Notes: generated from the sequence alone by a model not told the origin. Counted from the first letter of the stretch, positions 39,167-48,532 are shown. The stretch: DNA of 64,000 nucleotides from CAVPTL01 sp963708725 (GCA_963708725.1 CAVPTL010000018.1:62001-126000); one strand, 5' to 3'. Numbers and translations: made by a program.

Positions 39167-40153
39167 TCATCCCTCGACCGGATCGTCAGCCATCAGCTCG
39201 GTCAACGCCCGCAACGGATCCTTCCCCTCGAAGGCGATCGCGCACACCACATTGGTGATCGGCAGCTCGAGGCCACGGCCGAGGGCGATCTCGCGCAGCA
39301 CAGGGGCGGTCGTGAGTCCCTCTGCCACCTGGCCGATCTCGGACTCGATCCATCCCGCGGGCACGCCCTGGGCGAGCAGCTCCCCGGCGCGGCGGTTGCG
39401 CGAATGCCGAGACGTACACGTCGCCACCAGGTCGCCCATCCCCGCCATGCCGCCGTAGGTCGCGCGATCGGCGCCAAACTCCGCACCCAGACGGTACATC
39501 TCGGCCATCCCGCGGGTGATGATGGCCGCCTTGGCGTTGTCGCCAAAGCCCAGGCCGTCCGAGATTCCCGCGGTCAGCCCAATCACGTTCTTGGTGGCGC
39601 CGCACAGCTCCACCCCGACCACGTCCTGTGACGCATCCACCCGCAGGAGCCGGCTCGAGATCGCCGCCTGCAGATCGCGCGCCAGCGCAATGTCGGCCGC
39701 CGCGATCACCGACGCCATCGGGAAGTCGCGGGCGACCTCCTCCGCGTGATTGGGGCCCGACAGCACCGCCACCCGGTGATCACCGATCAGCGCGGCGGCG
39801 AGCTGGGAGAGGCGCTTACCCGACGACGGATCAAGTCCCTTGGTCATCGAGAGCAGCACCGTGTCGGTTCCGATTCGCTCCCCGATACCGTCGATCACGC
39901 CGGCAAAGGCCCGGCTGGGAACCGCGATCGCGACCACGTCGACATCACTCAGGTCAGCGCTGGCATGGTCGGCGGCCGCGATCGATTCGGGCAGGGCGAT
40001 GTCGAACAGGTACCGCGGATTGCGATGGTAGGAGTTGATTGCGTCGGCCTGCTCGGGCCCGCGGCAGACCATCAGCACCTCGTGGCCCTCGTTGGCGATC
40101 AGCCTCGAAAACGCGGTGCCCCAGGTGCCACACCCGAGCACCGCGATCTTCAC
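39167..40153 (-). CDS. gpsA: Glycerol-3-phosphate dehydrogenase (NAD(P)+)
   Basis: A 328-residue GpsA. The Rossmann start is KIAVLGCGTWGTAFSRLIAN; LLSMTKGLDPSSGKRLSQ, VAVLSGPNHAEEVAR, GVELCGATKNVIGLTAGISD with the catalytic Lys, and GMAGMGDLVATCTSRHSRN follow. It makes glycerol 3-phosphate for phospholipids. The GTG (40151-40153) overlaps the der stop as GTGA. Confidence 0.95.
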   Translation of the reverse strand: MKIAVLGCGTWGTAFSRLIANEGHEVLMVCRGPEQADAINSYHRNPRYLFDIALPESIAAADHASADLSDVDVVAIAVPSRAFAGVIDGIGERIGTDTVLLSMTKGLDPSSGKRLSQLAAALIGDHRVAVLSGPNHAEEVARDFPMASVIAAADIALARDLQAAISSRLLRVDASQDVVGVELCGATKNVIGLTAGISDGLGFGDNAKAAIITRGMAEMYRLGAEFGADRATYGGMAGMGDLVATCTSRHSRNRRAGELLAQGVPAGWIESEIGQVAEGLTTAPVLREIALGRGLELPITNVVCAIAFEGKDPLRALTELMADDPVEG

Positions 40154-41502
40154 GAGCGGTCTCGGCTGACGAAGTCGATGATCACCGGAACGCCATCGAG
40201 TCCCAACCGCGCGCGCAGCTGATTCTCGACGTAGTAGGCGTAATCGCGGGTCACCAGGGTGCGATCGTTGACGAACAGCCGAAAGCGGGGCGGCCGCACC
40301 TGGTACTGCGTGCCATACAGGAGGTTCAACCGCTTGCGGCCGCGGCGCGGAGGCTCCCGTCCGGCATCGATCTCGGCGATCACTCGATTCAGCCGCCCCG
40401 TGCCGATCCGCGAACAGTACGACTGGTAGAGCTCGGTGATGGTGTCGAGCATCCGATCGATGTTGCGACCGGTCAGCGACGAGGTGGTGACGATCGCCGG
40501 GCGCTGACGGAGCTTGCCGCTGAGCCGGTCGGCGGCGTCGTCGACCGTGACGGTGGAAATGTCCCACTTCGAGAGCACCACGAGCGTCGCGCAGCCCGCC
40601 TTGCGGGCGACGTCGGCGACCGACAGATCGCCCTCGGCAACCCCCTCACTCGAGTCGATCAGAACCAGTGCGATGTCGGCTCGGTCGGCGGCCTCCATGG
40701 TTCGCACCTCGCTGTAGTACTCGATGCCCTGGCGATGACGGCGCTTTCGTCGAAGACCGGCCGTATCCACCAGGCGAAAGCGCTGATCGCCGCGGACGAA
40801 GCTGGTGTCGATCGGGTCGCGGGTTGTCCCCGGAACCGGTGAGACGATCACTCGCGGGCGGCCGAGAATCGCGTTCAGCAGCGAGGACTTGCCCACATTG
40901 GGGCGGCCGAGGATCGCCACGCGGATGTCGTCTGACTCCTGAAGGACACGGGAATTGCCATGGTCGCGCAGCTTCTCCACCACCAGGTCGAGCAGATCAC
41001 CGCTGCCGCGGCCGTGGAGCGCCGACACTGCCACCGGCTCGCCCAGACCGAGACTGTGCAGCTCGAGCGCCCGCAGCTCGTGCTGGGAGTCGTCGAGCTT
41101 GTTGGCAACGACGATCACGGGGGTGCCCGAGCGGCGCAGAATGTTTGCGATCTCCTCGTCCCCGGCGGCCAGGCCGGCCCGCGCATCGATCACGAGCAGC
41201 ACCACATCGGCCTCCGCCACAGCCTGGCGGGCCTGATCGGCGACGGCGGCCTGCATCGGCGTCTCGTCACCGGCATCCACACCTCCGGTATCCACCAGCA
41301 CGAAGAACTCTCCGGCCCATTCGCACACGACCTCGTTGCGGTCGCGGGTAACGCCCGGGCTCTCGTCGACCACGGTGCGGCGACTGGCGGTGAGACGGTT
41401 GATCAGCGTCGACTTGCCGGCGTTCGGGAATCCCACCACCGCCACGGATCCCAGGATCGTGCGCGGCTCGGGCGGTGGTGTCTCGGTCTCGTCGGTGCTC
41501 AT
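40150..41502 (-). CDS. der: GTPase Der (EngA)
   Basis: A 450-residue protein with two tandem G domains and a C-terminal KH-like domain, as in ribosome-assembly factor Der. Domain 1 has VAVVGFPNAGKSTLINRL and VLVDTGGVDAG; domain 2 has VAILGRPNVGKSSLLNAILG, DTAGLRRKRR and VVLSKWDI. The end PVIIDFVSRDRS follows the KH-like GRKRLNLLYGTQ. It overlaps plsC as ATGA and gpsA as GTGA. Confidence 0.96.
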   Translation of the reverse strand: MSTDETETPPPEPRTILGSVAVVGFPNAGKSTLINRLTASRRTVVDESPGVTRDRNEVVCEWAGEFFVLVDTGGVDAGDETPMQAAVADQARQAVAEADVVLLVIDARAGLAAGDEEIANILRRSGTPVIVVANKLDDSQHELRALELHSLGLGEPVAVSALHGRGSGDLLDLVVEKLRDHGNSRVLQESDDIRVAILGRPNVGKSSLLNAILGRPRVIVSPVPGTTRDPIDTSFVRGDQRFRLVDTAGLRRKRRHRQGIEYYSEVRTMEAADRADIALVLIDSSEGVAEGDLSVADVARKAGCATLVVLSKWDISTVTVDDAADRLSGKLRQRPAIVTTSSLTGRNIDRMLDTITELYQSYCSRIGTGRLNRVIAEIDAGREPPRRGRKRLNLLYGTQYQVRPPRFRLFVNDRTLVTRDYAYYVENQLRARLGLDGVPVIIDFVSRDRS

Positions 41503-42113
41503 CGGGCCCTCTCGTACAACGCTTTGATGTCGGTCATCAGCTCGTCGGCCACCTCACGATAGGCGTCGCCGCGGCGGCGACCATCGACCCCGAAACGGCG
41601 AGGCGTGCCAAAGGCCACGTGCGCCCTTCGGCCGGGTCGCCATTTGCGTGTGCCCCGGATCGCGACGGGAATCACGGTCACGTCTTCGACCACGGCCACC
41701 CGGCCGGCGCCGGCCTTGGCCTCGGCGATCTCGGCGTGGCGAGTGCCTTCGATGAAGATGGCGATCAACCCCTCGTCCTCAACGGTTTGGTGGACGATGC
41801 GCAGGGCTTCGCGGTCGGCCTCACCGCGGCGTACCGGAAATGCCCCGCCCCGGGCGATGAGCCAGCCGAACGGGCGGAAGCCGAACAGCTCGGACTTGGC
41901 CATGAAACGGATCGAGCGCGGCTGGGCATATCCGAGCACCGGAATGTCGAAGAAGGACTGATGGTTTGAGACCAGCAGCACCGCTCCCCGAGCCGGAATA
42001 GCGTCGCGGTCGTGGACGATCGGGCGAAACAGCACCCACACCGCGCCGGAGAACGCGAACCGCAGAAACCGCCACGTCTGGTCGTGCACACGGGGATCAT
42101 TGGGCACGTTCAC
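41499..42113 (-). CDS. plsC: 1-acyl-sn-glycerol-3-phosphate acyltransferase
   Basis: A 204-residue PlsC-type acyltransferase. Motif I is VSNHQSFFDIPVLG (HX4D), motif II PVRRGEADREAL, motif III FIEGTRHAE, and motif IV VAVVEDVTVIPVAI. It would form phosphatidic acid. Fusion-like neighbourhood with cmk and der is common in actinobacteria. It overlaps cmk (GTGA) and der (ATGA). Confidence 0.9.
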   Translation of the reverse strand: MNVPNDPRVHDQTWRFLRFAFSGAVWVLFRPIVHDRDAIPARGAVLLVSNHQSFFDIPVLGYAQPRSIRFMAKSELFGFRPFGWLIARGGAFPVRRGEADREALRIVHQTVEDEGLIAIFIEGTRHAEIAEAKAGAGRVAVVEDVTVIPVAIRGTRKWRPGRRAHVAFGTPRRFGVDGRRRGDAYREVADELMTDIKALYERAR

Positions 42114-42691
42114 GCTGTCACCGCCCGGACGAGCGCCAGCACCTGCGCGGTGACCTCGTCCGCGTCGAGGAGGCCGGTATCCAGCACATGGGCATCCGGC
42201 GCCGGCGGCATCTGGGCCGCGTCGCGGCGATCGCGCTCGGCGATCGAGCGGGCCACATCTTCGACCGGCAGACCCAGGTCGCCCGCCCGCCGCTCTGCCC
42301 GAACCGTGACCGCGGCGGTCAGGTAGATCTTGACCGCCGCGTCGGGCCGCACCTGTGTGCCGGTATCGCGGCCCTCGAGCACGGCCGCGTCCCCCGCGAG
42401 GCTGCGTTGCAGCGCGCGCATCCGCTCCCGAACGAGGGGGTGCCTCGAGACCGAGCTGACCGCGGCCGAGATTCGCTCCGACCGCAGGTCTGTACCGGCC
42501 GCGGGCGGGGTGCCGACAAGCGCCGCGAGTGCAGCCTCGTCATCCACATCGGCGCCGCGCTCGAGCGCTGTGGCGGTCAGCTCGCGATACATCGAGCCGG
42601 TGTCGACGTACCGCACGCCAAGGTGTTCGGCGATCCGACGCGCGACGGTGCTCTTGCCCACGCCGGCCGGCCCATCGATGGTCACGATCAT
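42110..42691 (-). CDS. cmk: Cytidylate kinase
   Basis: A 193-residue (d)CMP kinase. VTIDGPAGVGKSTVARRIAE is the P-loop, VRYVDTGSMYRELT binds CMP, and LEGRDTGTQVRPDAAVKIYL and ERDRRDAAQMPPAPDAHVLD are later family blocks. It is coupled to aroA by ATGA overlap, as in many actinobacteria and Firmicutes. Confidence 0.95.
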   Translation of the reverse strand: MIVTIDGPAGVGKSTVARRIAEHLGVRYVDTGSMYRELTATALERGADVDDEAALAALVGTPPAAGTDLRSERISAAVSSVSRHPLVRERMRALQRSLAGDAAVLEGRDTGTQVRPDAAVKIYLTAAVTVRAERRAGDLGLPVEDVARSIAERDRRDAAQMPPAPDAHVLDTGLLDADEVTAQVLALVRAVTA

Positions 42692-43986
42692 TCCGACACG
42701 GCCGCCAGGCGCTCGGCGAAGTCAGGGAAGCTGACTCCGAGCGCCTCGGCACCCTCGATCGTGACGCCGCTCTGAGAGCAGGCGCCGGCCACGGCGCCGA
42801 GCATCGCGATGCGGTGATCGCCGCCGGCGTCGATCTCGCCGCCGCGCAGCCGAGTGGGCACTCCTCGCACCTCGAAGCCGTCGTCCAGCCCACGGACGTG
42901 CGCCCCGATGCCGTTGAGGGCATCGACGACGGTCGTGATCCGGTCCGACTCCTTGAACTTCAGCTCGGCCGCCCCGCGGATCGTCGACACCCCATGGGCA
43001 AAGCTTGCGAGCAGCACCAGCAGCGGCAGCTCGTCGATCAGTGACGGCACCTGCTCGGCGGTCACATCGGCGGCCACCAGCTCCGCGGGACGAACCTCGA
43101 TGTCGGCCACCGGCTCGCCGCCGACGAACCGCCGTCGGAACAGCCCCACCCGACCGCCCATCCGCTCCATCACGGCAAGCAGCCCGGTGCGTGTGGGGTT
43201 GATGCCGATCCCACGAAGCGTCAGGTTCGACCCCTGGATGACCGAGGCCGCGACGATGAACGGCGCCGCTGAGGAGAAGTCGCCCGGGACCTCGACGGCG
43301 GGCAGGACGAGCTCGCGCACCGGCGAGATGGCGACGCGTCCGGGGCGGCGATCGACGGGTACCCCGGCGCGCTGCAGCATGCGTTCGGTGTGATCACGCG
43401 TCGGCACCGGCTCCTCGACCACGGTCATACCGTGGTCGCAGAAGAGGCCCGCCAGCAGCACCGCCGACTTGACCTGGGCCGAGGCCACGGGCAGCCGGTA
43501 GGTGATCGGCTCGACCGCCCCGGTTGCCGACATCGCCACCGGCGGGCAGCCGTCGGTGGTGTCGATGTGAACTCCCATCTGGCGCAGCGGGCCGGCCACC
43601 CGTTCCATCGGCCGGCTGCGGATGCTCGCATCGCCGGTGATCACGAACTCGCCGGTCTGGCCGGCCAGAATGCCGGGCAAGAGCCGCATGAGCGTGCCGG
43701 CATTGTGCACGTCGATGCCACCCTCGGGCGGCTTGAGGCCCCGCAGACCGACTCCCTGGATCACCAGCGTCGAGTCGCCGACGCGCTCGATATCAACCCC
43801 CATCGCCCTGAACGCGGCCACCGTGGCCAGGGTGTCGGCCGAGGCACCAAATCCGGTGACGGTGACCCGCTCCTCGGCCAGTGAGCCGAGCATCACCGCA
43901 CGGTGGCTGACCGACTTGTCGCCCGGTACCTCGAGCTCCCCGGTGAGACCACCGGAAGGGCCGACTCGAAGCTGTTCGCTACTCAC
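42688..43986 (-). CDS. aroA: 3-phosphoshikimate 1-carboxyvinyltransferase (EPSP synthase)
   Basis: A 432-residue EPSP synthase. GDKSVSHRAVMLGSLA, HNAGTLMRLLPG, SIRSRPMERV, AQVKSAVLLAGLF, PGDFSSAAPFIVAA, LKFKESDRI and GDHRIAMLGAVA are all in order. It carries out the sixth shikimate step. It overlaps tyrA (GTGA) and cmk (ATGA). Confidence 0.96.
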   Translation of the reverse strand: MSSEQLRVGPSGGLTGELEVPGDKSVSHRAVMLGSLAEERVTVTGFGASADTLATVAAFRAMGVDIERVGDSTLVIQGVGLRGLKPPEGGIDVHNAGTLMRLLPGILAGQTGEFVITGDASIRSRPMERVAGPLRQMGVHIDTTDGCPPVAMSATGAVEPITYRLPVASAQVKSAVLLAGLFCDHGMTVVEEPVPTRDHTERMLQRAGVPVDRRPGRVAISPVRELVLPAVEVPGDFSSAAPFIVAASVIQGSNLTLRGIGINPTRTGLLAVMERMGGRVGLFRRRFVGGEPVADIEVRPAELVAADVTAEQVPSLIDELPLLVLLASFAHGVSTIRGAAELKFKESDRITTVVDALNGIGAHVRGLDDGFEVRGVPTRLRGGEIDAGGDHRIAMLGAVAGACSQSGVTIEGAEALGVSFPDFAERLAAVSE

Positions 43987-45074
43987 TGTTCGACCACCGA
44001 GGTGGTGGTTGCCTGGTAGCCGTGGGAGTCGAGCAGCTCCACCGCGCGGGCGGCGTGGTCGGCGCCGGCGATGATCACGACCACGGTGCCGCCGACGTCG
44101 GTTGAGAGGTGGTGCAGCTCGAAGTCTTCGATGTTGATCCCCTGAGCCCCCAGCGCCTGAGTGATCCCCGAGATCGCCCCGGGCCGGTCTGGCACCCGCA
44201 CGCGCACCCGGTGAAGCTCTTCCGGGGTGGTGCGGTAGGCCTCGGCCAGCATCCGGCGGCGGTTCCCCGACGCCTCGGCGATCCAGCGCGCGACGTACCC
44301 GGAATCCTCGCGCTCCAGCGCGCGCACCAGCGTGTCGATGGCGCGGGCGTGCTCGCGCAAGCCATCCAGCAGTGCGGCCCGGTTGTCCAGGAAGATGTCG
44401 ACCCAGATCCGGGGATTGGCCCCCGCCACCCGGGTCATGTCACGGAACGATCCACCAACCGCGGCAAGCGGGTCGTGACCGTCGATCCGCCCCGCGCCGG
44501 CCTGGTTGGCCAACAGGTTGGCGAGCGCGTGTGGGAGGTGGCTGGTGAGCGCGACCAGGCGGTCGTGGGAGTCGGCATCGATTGCCACCGGCCGGGCACC
44601 GAGCGAGGACACGTACCCGTGCACGGTGCGGAGGCTGTTGGGATCGGTCGCAGCGCCGGGGGTGAGAAACCAGGTGGCGCCATCGAACAGCTCGGCACGA
44701 GCATTGGTCACCCCGCGAGCCTCCGATCCGCACACCGGATGGCCACCGACGAAGGTCGCGGTGGTCCCCACCGCTTCCATCAACCGCCCCTTGGTCGAGC
44801 CGACGTCGCTGACCACCGCTCCAGCCGGCAGATGGTCGACCACCGCGGTGACCAGATCCGGCAGCTCGGCGACAGGCCCGCACACAAACGCCAGCTCGGC
44901 GTCGGCGACCGCGGCGGCCACCGAATCGGCAACGGCGGAGGCGGCCCCGAGCTCGAGTCCGGAAGCCCCGGCGGCGGGGTCGGTGTCGTACACGACGACC
45001 TGGTCTCCGCGAGCCCGCGCGGCCAGGCCGATCGAGCCTCCGATCAGGCCCAGTCCGACGATCGCGATGTTCAT
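43983..45074 (-). CDS. tyrA: Prephenate dehydrogenase with C-terminal ACT domain
   Basis: A 363-residue TyrA. AIVGLGLIGGSIGLAARARG binds NAD; VSDVGSTKGRLMEAV, VGGHPVCGSEARGV and LTSHLPHALANLLA are the catalytic blocks, the last with the conserved His. Residues from about 290 form an ACT domain (VRVRVPDRPGAISGITQALG), the usual tyrosine feedback site. It overlaps aroG (ATGA) and aroA. Confidence 0.94.
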   Translation of the reverse strand: MNIAIVGLGLIGGSIGLAARARGDQVVVYDTDPAAGASGLELGAASAVADSVAAAVADAELAFVCGPVAELPDLVTAVVDHLPAGAVVSDVGSTKGRLMEAVGTTATFVGGHPVCGSEARGVTNARAELFDGATWFLTPGAATDPNSLRTVHGYVSSLGARPVAIDADSHDRLVALTSHLPHALANLLANQAGAGRIDGHDPLAAVGGSFRDMTRVAGANPRIWVDIFLDNRAALLDGLREHARAIDTLVRALEREDSGYVARWIAEASGNRRRMLAEAYRTTPEELHRVRVRVPDRPGAISGITQALGAQGINIEDFELHHLSTDVGGTVVVIIAGADHAARAVELLDSHGYQATTTSVVEQ

Positions 45075-46447
45075 TGCCCGTCGCCCGCGCGGACTGCCCG
45101 CTGCATCAACTCTGCCAGCCGGAAGGCCAGGTCGAGCGACTGACGGGCGTTCAAGCGCGGGTCACACAGGGTCGAGTAGTTGAGGTCGAGCTGCTGTTCG
45201 AGAACCGCCTCGGAGCCGCCCAGGCATTCGGTGACGTGGTCACCGGTGAACTCCAGATGCACGCCGCCGGGCCACACATCGAGCGACGTGCAGACCTCGA
45301 AGAACGCCTGGAGCTCACCCATGATGTCCTCAAACCGGCGGGTCTTGATGCCATTGGCGGTGACGATCCCGTTTGCATGCATCGGGTCGCACATCCACAC
45401 CACCGGATGACCGCCGTCGCGCGCGGCCTCGAGCAGCCCGGGAAGCACGTCGGTGACCCGATCGGCGCCCATCCGCGCAATCAACGTGAGCCGCCCCGGA
45501 ATCCGGTCGGGGTTCAACGCTTCGCACAGCTCGCTGACATCGCCGGGAAGTGTCTTTGAGCCGAGCTTCACCCCCAGCGGGTTGTGGACGCCGGAGAAGA
45601 ACTCGATGTGTGCGCCGTCGAGCTGGCGGGTGCGCTCACCGATCCACAGCATGTGAGCCGAGCAGTCGTACCAGTCACCGGTCAGGGAGTCGCGCCGGGT
45701 CATGCTCTGCTCGTAGTCGAGCAGCAGGCCCTCGTGGCTCGTCCACACGTCCACCTCGTGCAGCTGGCGCTCGGACTCCAGGTCGATGCCACAGGCGGCC
45801 ATGAACCGCAGCGCCCGCTCGATCTCGGCCGCGATCACCTCGTAGCGGCGACCCTCGGGCGAGGATGCGACGAACTCCTGGTTCCACAGGTGCACCTTGG
45901 TCAGATCCGCGAACCCGCCCTTGGTGAAGGCACGCAAAAGATTGAGTGTGGCGGCCGACTGGTGGTAGCCGCGCTGCATCCGCTCGGGGTCGAACCGGCG
46001 GGCTTCGGCAGTTGCAACCTCGCTGTGCACCATGTGGCCGCGAAACGTCGGCATCTCCACGCCGTCGACGATCTCGGTCGGTGCCGAGCGCGGCTTGGTG
46101 AACTGTCCCGCGATGCGGCCGACCTTCACCACCGGGAGCATCGATCCGTACGTGAGCACGGCCGCCATCTGGAGCATGATCTTGAGCTTCTCGCGGATCG
46201 AGACCGCCGAAAAATCGTCGAACGACTCGGCGCAATCCCCCGCCTGCAGCAGGAAGCCGCGGCCGGCGGCAACCTCCGCCAGCGAGTCTCGCAGCTGACG
46301 CGCTTCACCGGCGAACACCAGCGGCGGGAACGAGCTCAGCCGGTCGGACACCGCCTGGGCGGCAGACGCGTCTGGCCACTGCGGCTGATGCAGGGCTTGA
46401 CGATCGCGCCAGGAGGACGGTGACCAGCTTGTGGGGGTTGCAGCCAT
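45071..46447 (-). CDS. aroG: Class II 3-deoxy-D-arabino-heptulosonate 7-phosphate synthase
   Basis: A 458-residue class II (plant/actinobacterial type) DAHP synthase: LLQAGDCAESFDDFSAVSIR, VKVGRIAGQFTKPRSAPTEI, YHQSAATLNLLRAFT, THLLWIGERTRQ-like HMLWIGERTRQLDGAHIEFF, GVKLGSKTLPGDV, ARMGADRV and VVWMCDPMHANGI are present. It commits PEP and erythrose 4-phosphate to aromatic synthesis. It heads a seven-gene run in which each junction overlaps by 4 bp. TAGACT lies 8 nt before the ATG. Confidence 0.96.
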   Translation of the reverse strand: MAATPTSWSPSSWRDRQALHQPQWPDASAAQAVSDRLSSFPPLVFAGEARQLRDSLAEVAAGRGFLLQAGDCAESFDDFSAVSIREKLKIMLQMAAVLTYGSMLPVVKVGRIAGQFTKPRSAPTEIVDGVEMPTFRGHMVHSEVATAEARRFDPERMQRGYHQSAATLNLLRAFTKGGFADLTKVHLWNQEFVASSPEGRRYEVIAAEIERALRFMAACGIDLESERQLHEVDVWTSHEGLLLDYEQSMTRRDSLTGDWYDCSAHMLWIGERTRQLDGAHIEFFSGVHNPLGVKLGSKTLPGDVSELCEALNPDRIPGRLTLIARMGADRVTDVLPGLLEAARDGGHPVVWMCDPMHANGIVTANGIKTRRFEDIMGELQAFFEVCTSLDVWPGGVHLEFTGDHVTECLGGSEAVLEQQLDLNYSTLCDPRLNARQSLDLAFRLAELMQRAVRAGDGQ

Positions 46448-46455
46448 GGCGCTTC

Positions 46456-46461
46456 AGTCTA
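46456..46461 (-). promoter_or_regulatory. -10 element of aroG, leaderless type
   Basis: TAGACT on the minus strand, 8 nt before the aroG ATG, in the 76-bp divergent gap with trpS. Confidence 0.48.
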
Positions 46462-46508
46462 CCGAGACAGGCCGAAAAGGCCCTCCGCACGCGGCCCACC
46501 GGGCTCGG

Positions 46509-46514
46509 TACGAT
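46509..46514 (+). promoter_or_regulatory. -10 element of trpS, near-leaderless type
   Basis: TACGAT, 9 nt before the trpS ATG. The same hexamer precedes metK and ftsY. No T-box or attenuator could fit in so short a leader. Confidence 0.42.
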
Positions 46515-46523
46515 CCGCGGACG

Positions 46524-47513
46524 ATGACGCGTGTGTTTTCAGGAATTCAGCCCACCGGGCAAAAACATCTGGGCAATTACATCGGTGCGATTCGCCACTA
46601 CGTCATCGATCAGGATCTCGGGGACGCCTTCTATTGCGTGGTCGACCTGCACTCGATCTCGCAGCCCTACGACCACCACACGCTGCGCGAGCACACGCTC
46701 GACACTGCCGCCGCGCTGCTGGCCGCCGGGCTTGACCCCGACCGCTGCACGCTGTTCGTGCAAAGCCACGTGCACGAGCACGCCGAGGGTGCGTGGCTCC
46801 TGGGCGCGCTCGCGACCTACGGGGAGCTGCGGCGGATGACCCAGTTCAAGGAAAAGGGCGAGGGGCAGGACTCGGTGTCGGCGGACCTGTTCACCTATCC
46901 GGTGCTCCAGGTGGCCGACATCCTGCTCTACCAGGCCGACCGGGTGCCCGTGGGCGACGACCAGCGCCAACATGTCGAGCTGACCCGAAACGTCGCCCAG
47001 CGCTTCAACGCCCGCTACGGCGAGACGTTCACCGTGCCGGAGGCGGCGATCCCCTCCACCGGCGGCCGGGTCATGGACCTGCAGCAGCCCACCAGGAAGA
47101 TGTCGACCACGGGTGGCACGCCGCAAGGCACGGTGCTCCTGTCCGATCCGCCCGAGGTGGTGGCCAAGAAGATCCGATCGGCGGTGACCGACTCGGGCCG
47201 AGAGGTACGCCGAGGCGAGGGCAAAGAGGGCATCGAGAACCTGATCGAGATCCTCTCGATCGCGTCCGACACGCCCCCCGACCAGATCGAGCGCGACTAC
47301 GAGGGCGCCGGATACGGTCAGTTCAAGGGTGATGTGGCCGACGCCGTGGTGGCGATGCTGACCCCGATCCGCGACCGGTATCTCGAGCTGCGATCAGACG
47401 AGGCTCAGCTGCGGAGCATCCTCACAGCGGGTGCCGAGCAGGCCCGGTCAGTGTCATCGGTGACGCTTGCCACCATCAAAGAGCGCATGGGTTTCGACGT
47501 CGCAGACGCGTGA
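46524..47513 (+). CDS. trpS: Tryptophanyl-tRNA synthetase
   Basis: A 329-residue class I synthetase. FSGIQPTGQKHLGNYIGAI carries the HIGH-equivalent (HLGN), VVDLHSISQPYD the Trp pocket, YPVLQVADILLYQADRVPVG follows, and QQPTRKMSTTGG holds the KMSKS-equivalent. It charges tRNA-Trp, whose gene is at the left end of the window. The ATG at 46524 is chosen because it gives the family start MTRVFSGIQPTG. The downstream sulfotransferase frame begins inside its last 50 bp. Confidence 0.97.
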   Translation: MTRVFSGIQPTGQKHLGNYIGAIRHYVIDQDLGDAFYCVVDLHSISQPYDHHTLREHTLDTAAALLAAGLDPDRCTLFVQSHVHEHAEGAWLLGALATYGELRRMTQFKEKGEGQDSVSADLFTYPVLQVADILLYQADRVPVGDDQRQHVELTRNVAQRFNARYGETFTVPEAAIPSTGGRVMDLQQPTRKMSTTGGTPQGTVLLSDPPEVVAKKIRSAVTDSGREVRRGEGKEGIENLIEILSIASDTPPDQIERDYEGAGYGQFKGDVADAVVAMLTPIRDRYLELRSDEAQLRSILTAGAEQARSVSSVTLATIKERMGFDVADA

Positions 47514-48531
47514 CCGTGCTCGCAGCCTTACACTTTACGACCTGACGGCTCGGCCACCCTCACCCGTATTCATCGTCGGCGCCGCGCGCAGTGGCACCTC
47601 ACTCGTGCGGTCGATGCTGGGCGCCCATCCCGAGCTCGCAATCCCGCCCGAGTCACATTTCCTGGGCTACCTCGGACATCGCTACGGCCGGCGTGGATGG
47701 TCGGCCTCCGCCGTCTCGGCGGTTGCCGCCGATGTCGCTCGTGATGCCCACTTCCGAAACTGGGGACTCGATCCGGGCAGCGCCGCGGCCGGCGTTGTCG
47801 CGTCGCAGCCCGGGTCTCTGGCCGAGACTCTGGGCGGGTTCTACTCCGCCTATGCGGCGTCGGAAGGCAAGCGGCTGTGGGGGGACAAGACGCCGCACTA
47901 CGTGTTTATCCTCGACCAGCTCCGTGAGCTGTGGCCCGACCTGCGAGTGATCCACGTCATCCGCGACGGTCGCGACGTCGCCTGCTCCCACCTCGCGCTC
48001 GCCGCCGACGGGCAACGCTGGGTGGCCCCGACGGCTGCGGCGGCCGCGGCCTGGTGGCGGTCGGCCGTCGCCCGCGGGCGAGCCGCCGGCGGCGACCTGG
48101 GTGACCGATATACCGAGGTTCGTTATGAGCAGCTGGTGCTGCGGCCTCAGCAGACGATTTCGCGGCTGTGTGAGTTCATCGGAATCGCCCGCGATACCAC
48201 CGTCGTCGACTACCACGGCCGCGTACGGCTCACTCAAAGCGACGAGTTCAGCCGCGTGCGCGAGCCACTCGACCCGCATGCCCGCGACTGGCGTCGCGAA
48301 CTCACCGACGACGACGTTGCCGCGTTCGAGGCGGTCGCGGGCAAGCAACTCGCAGACTGCGGCTACCTGCTCGCGAATCTCCCGACCGGCAGGCTGAAAG
48401 CGGTGACGTCGAACGTCCAGGCCCGCGCCTACCTCGGAGCCCGGGGCATGCGCCGGGGAGCCCGCCGGGCCGGGCACCGCCACGCGCCCGCGGTCACGCG
48501 CCGGTGGGCGCGGCGCCGGTCAGGCCCCTGA
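47467..48531 (+). CDS. Sulfotransferase family protein (start uncertain)
   Basis: A PAPS-dependent sulfotransferase fold. VFIVGAARSGTSLVRSMLGA is the 5'-phosphosulfate loop, LWGDKTPHYVFILDQLRELW follows, and VIHVIRDGRDVACSH is the 3'-phosphate site. The C-terminal tail is strongly basic. The only standard start is a TTG at 47467, 47 bp inside trpS, without a ribosome binding site; otherwise a CTG at 47542. A GTG overlapping the trpS stop starts an adjacent frame that ends after 11 codons, so a small indel may have shifted the true start. It opens the surface-polymer genes and may sulfate a glycan or lipid. Confidence 0.78.
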   Translation: MPPSKSAWVSTSQTRDRARSLTLYDLTARPPSPVFIVGAARSGTSLVRSMLGAHPELAIPPESHFLGYLGHRYGRRGWSASAVSAVAADVARDAHFRNWGLDPGSAAAGVVASQPGSLAETLGGFYSAYAASEGKRLWGDKTPHYVFILDQLRELWPDLRVIHVIRDGRDVACSHLALAADGQRWVAPTAAAAAAWWRSAVARGRAAGGDLGDRYTEVRYEQLVLRPQQTISRLCEFIGIARDTTVVDYHGRVRLTQSDEFSRVREPLDPHARDWRRELTDDDVAAFEAVAGKQLADCGYLLANLPTGRLKAVTSNVQARAYLGARGMRRGARRAGHRHAPAVTRRWARRRSGP

Positions 48532-48532
48532 C

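Noticed and set aside
46448..46523. T-box or attenuator ahead of trpS, with a GGCC-GAAAA-GGCC mini-hairpin
   Set aside because: The stem is 4 bp, there is no T-box sequence, and the likely transcription start is almost at the start codon.
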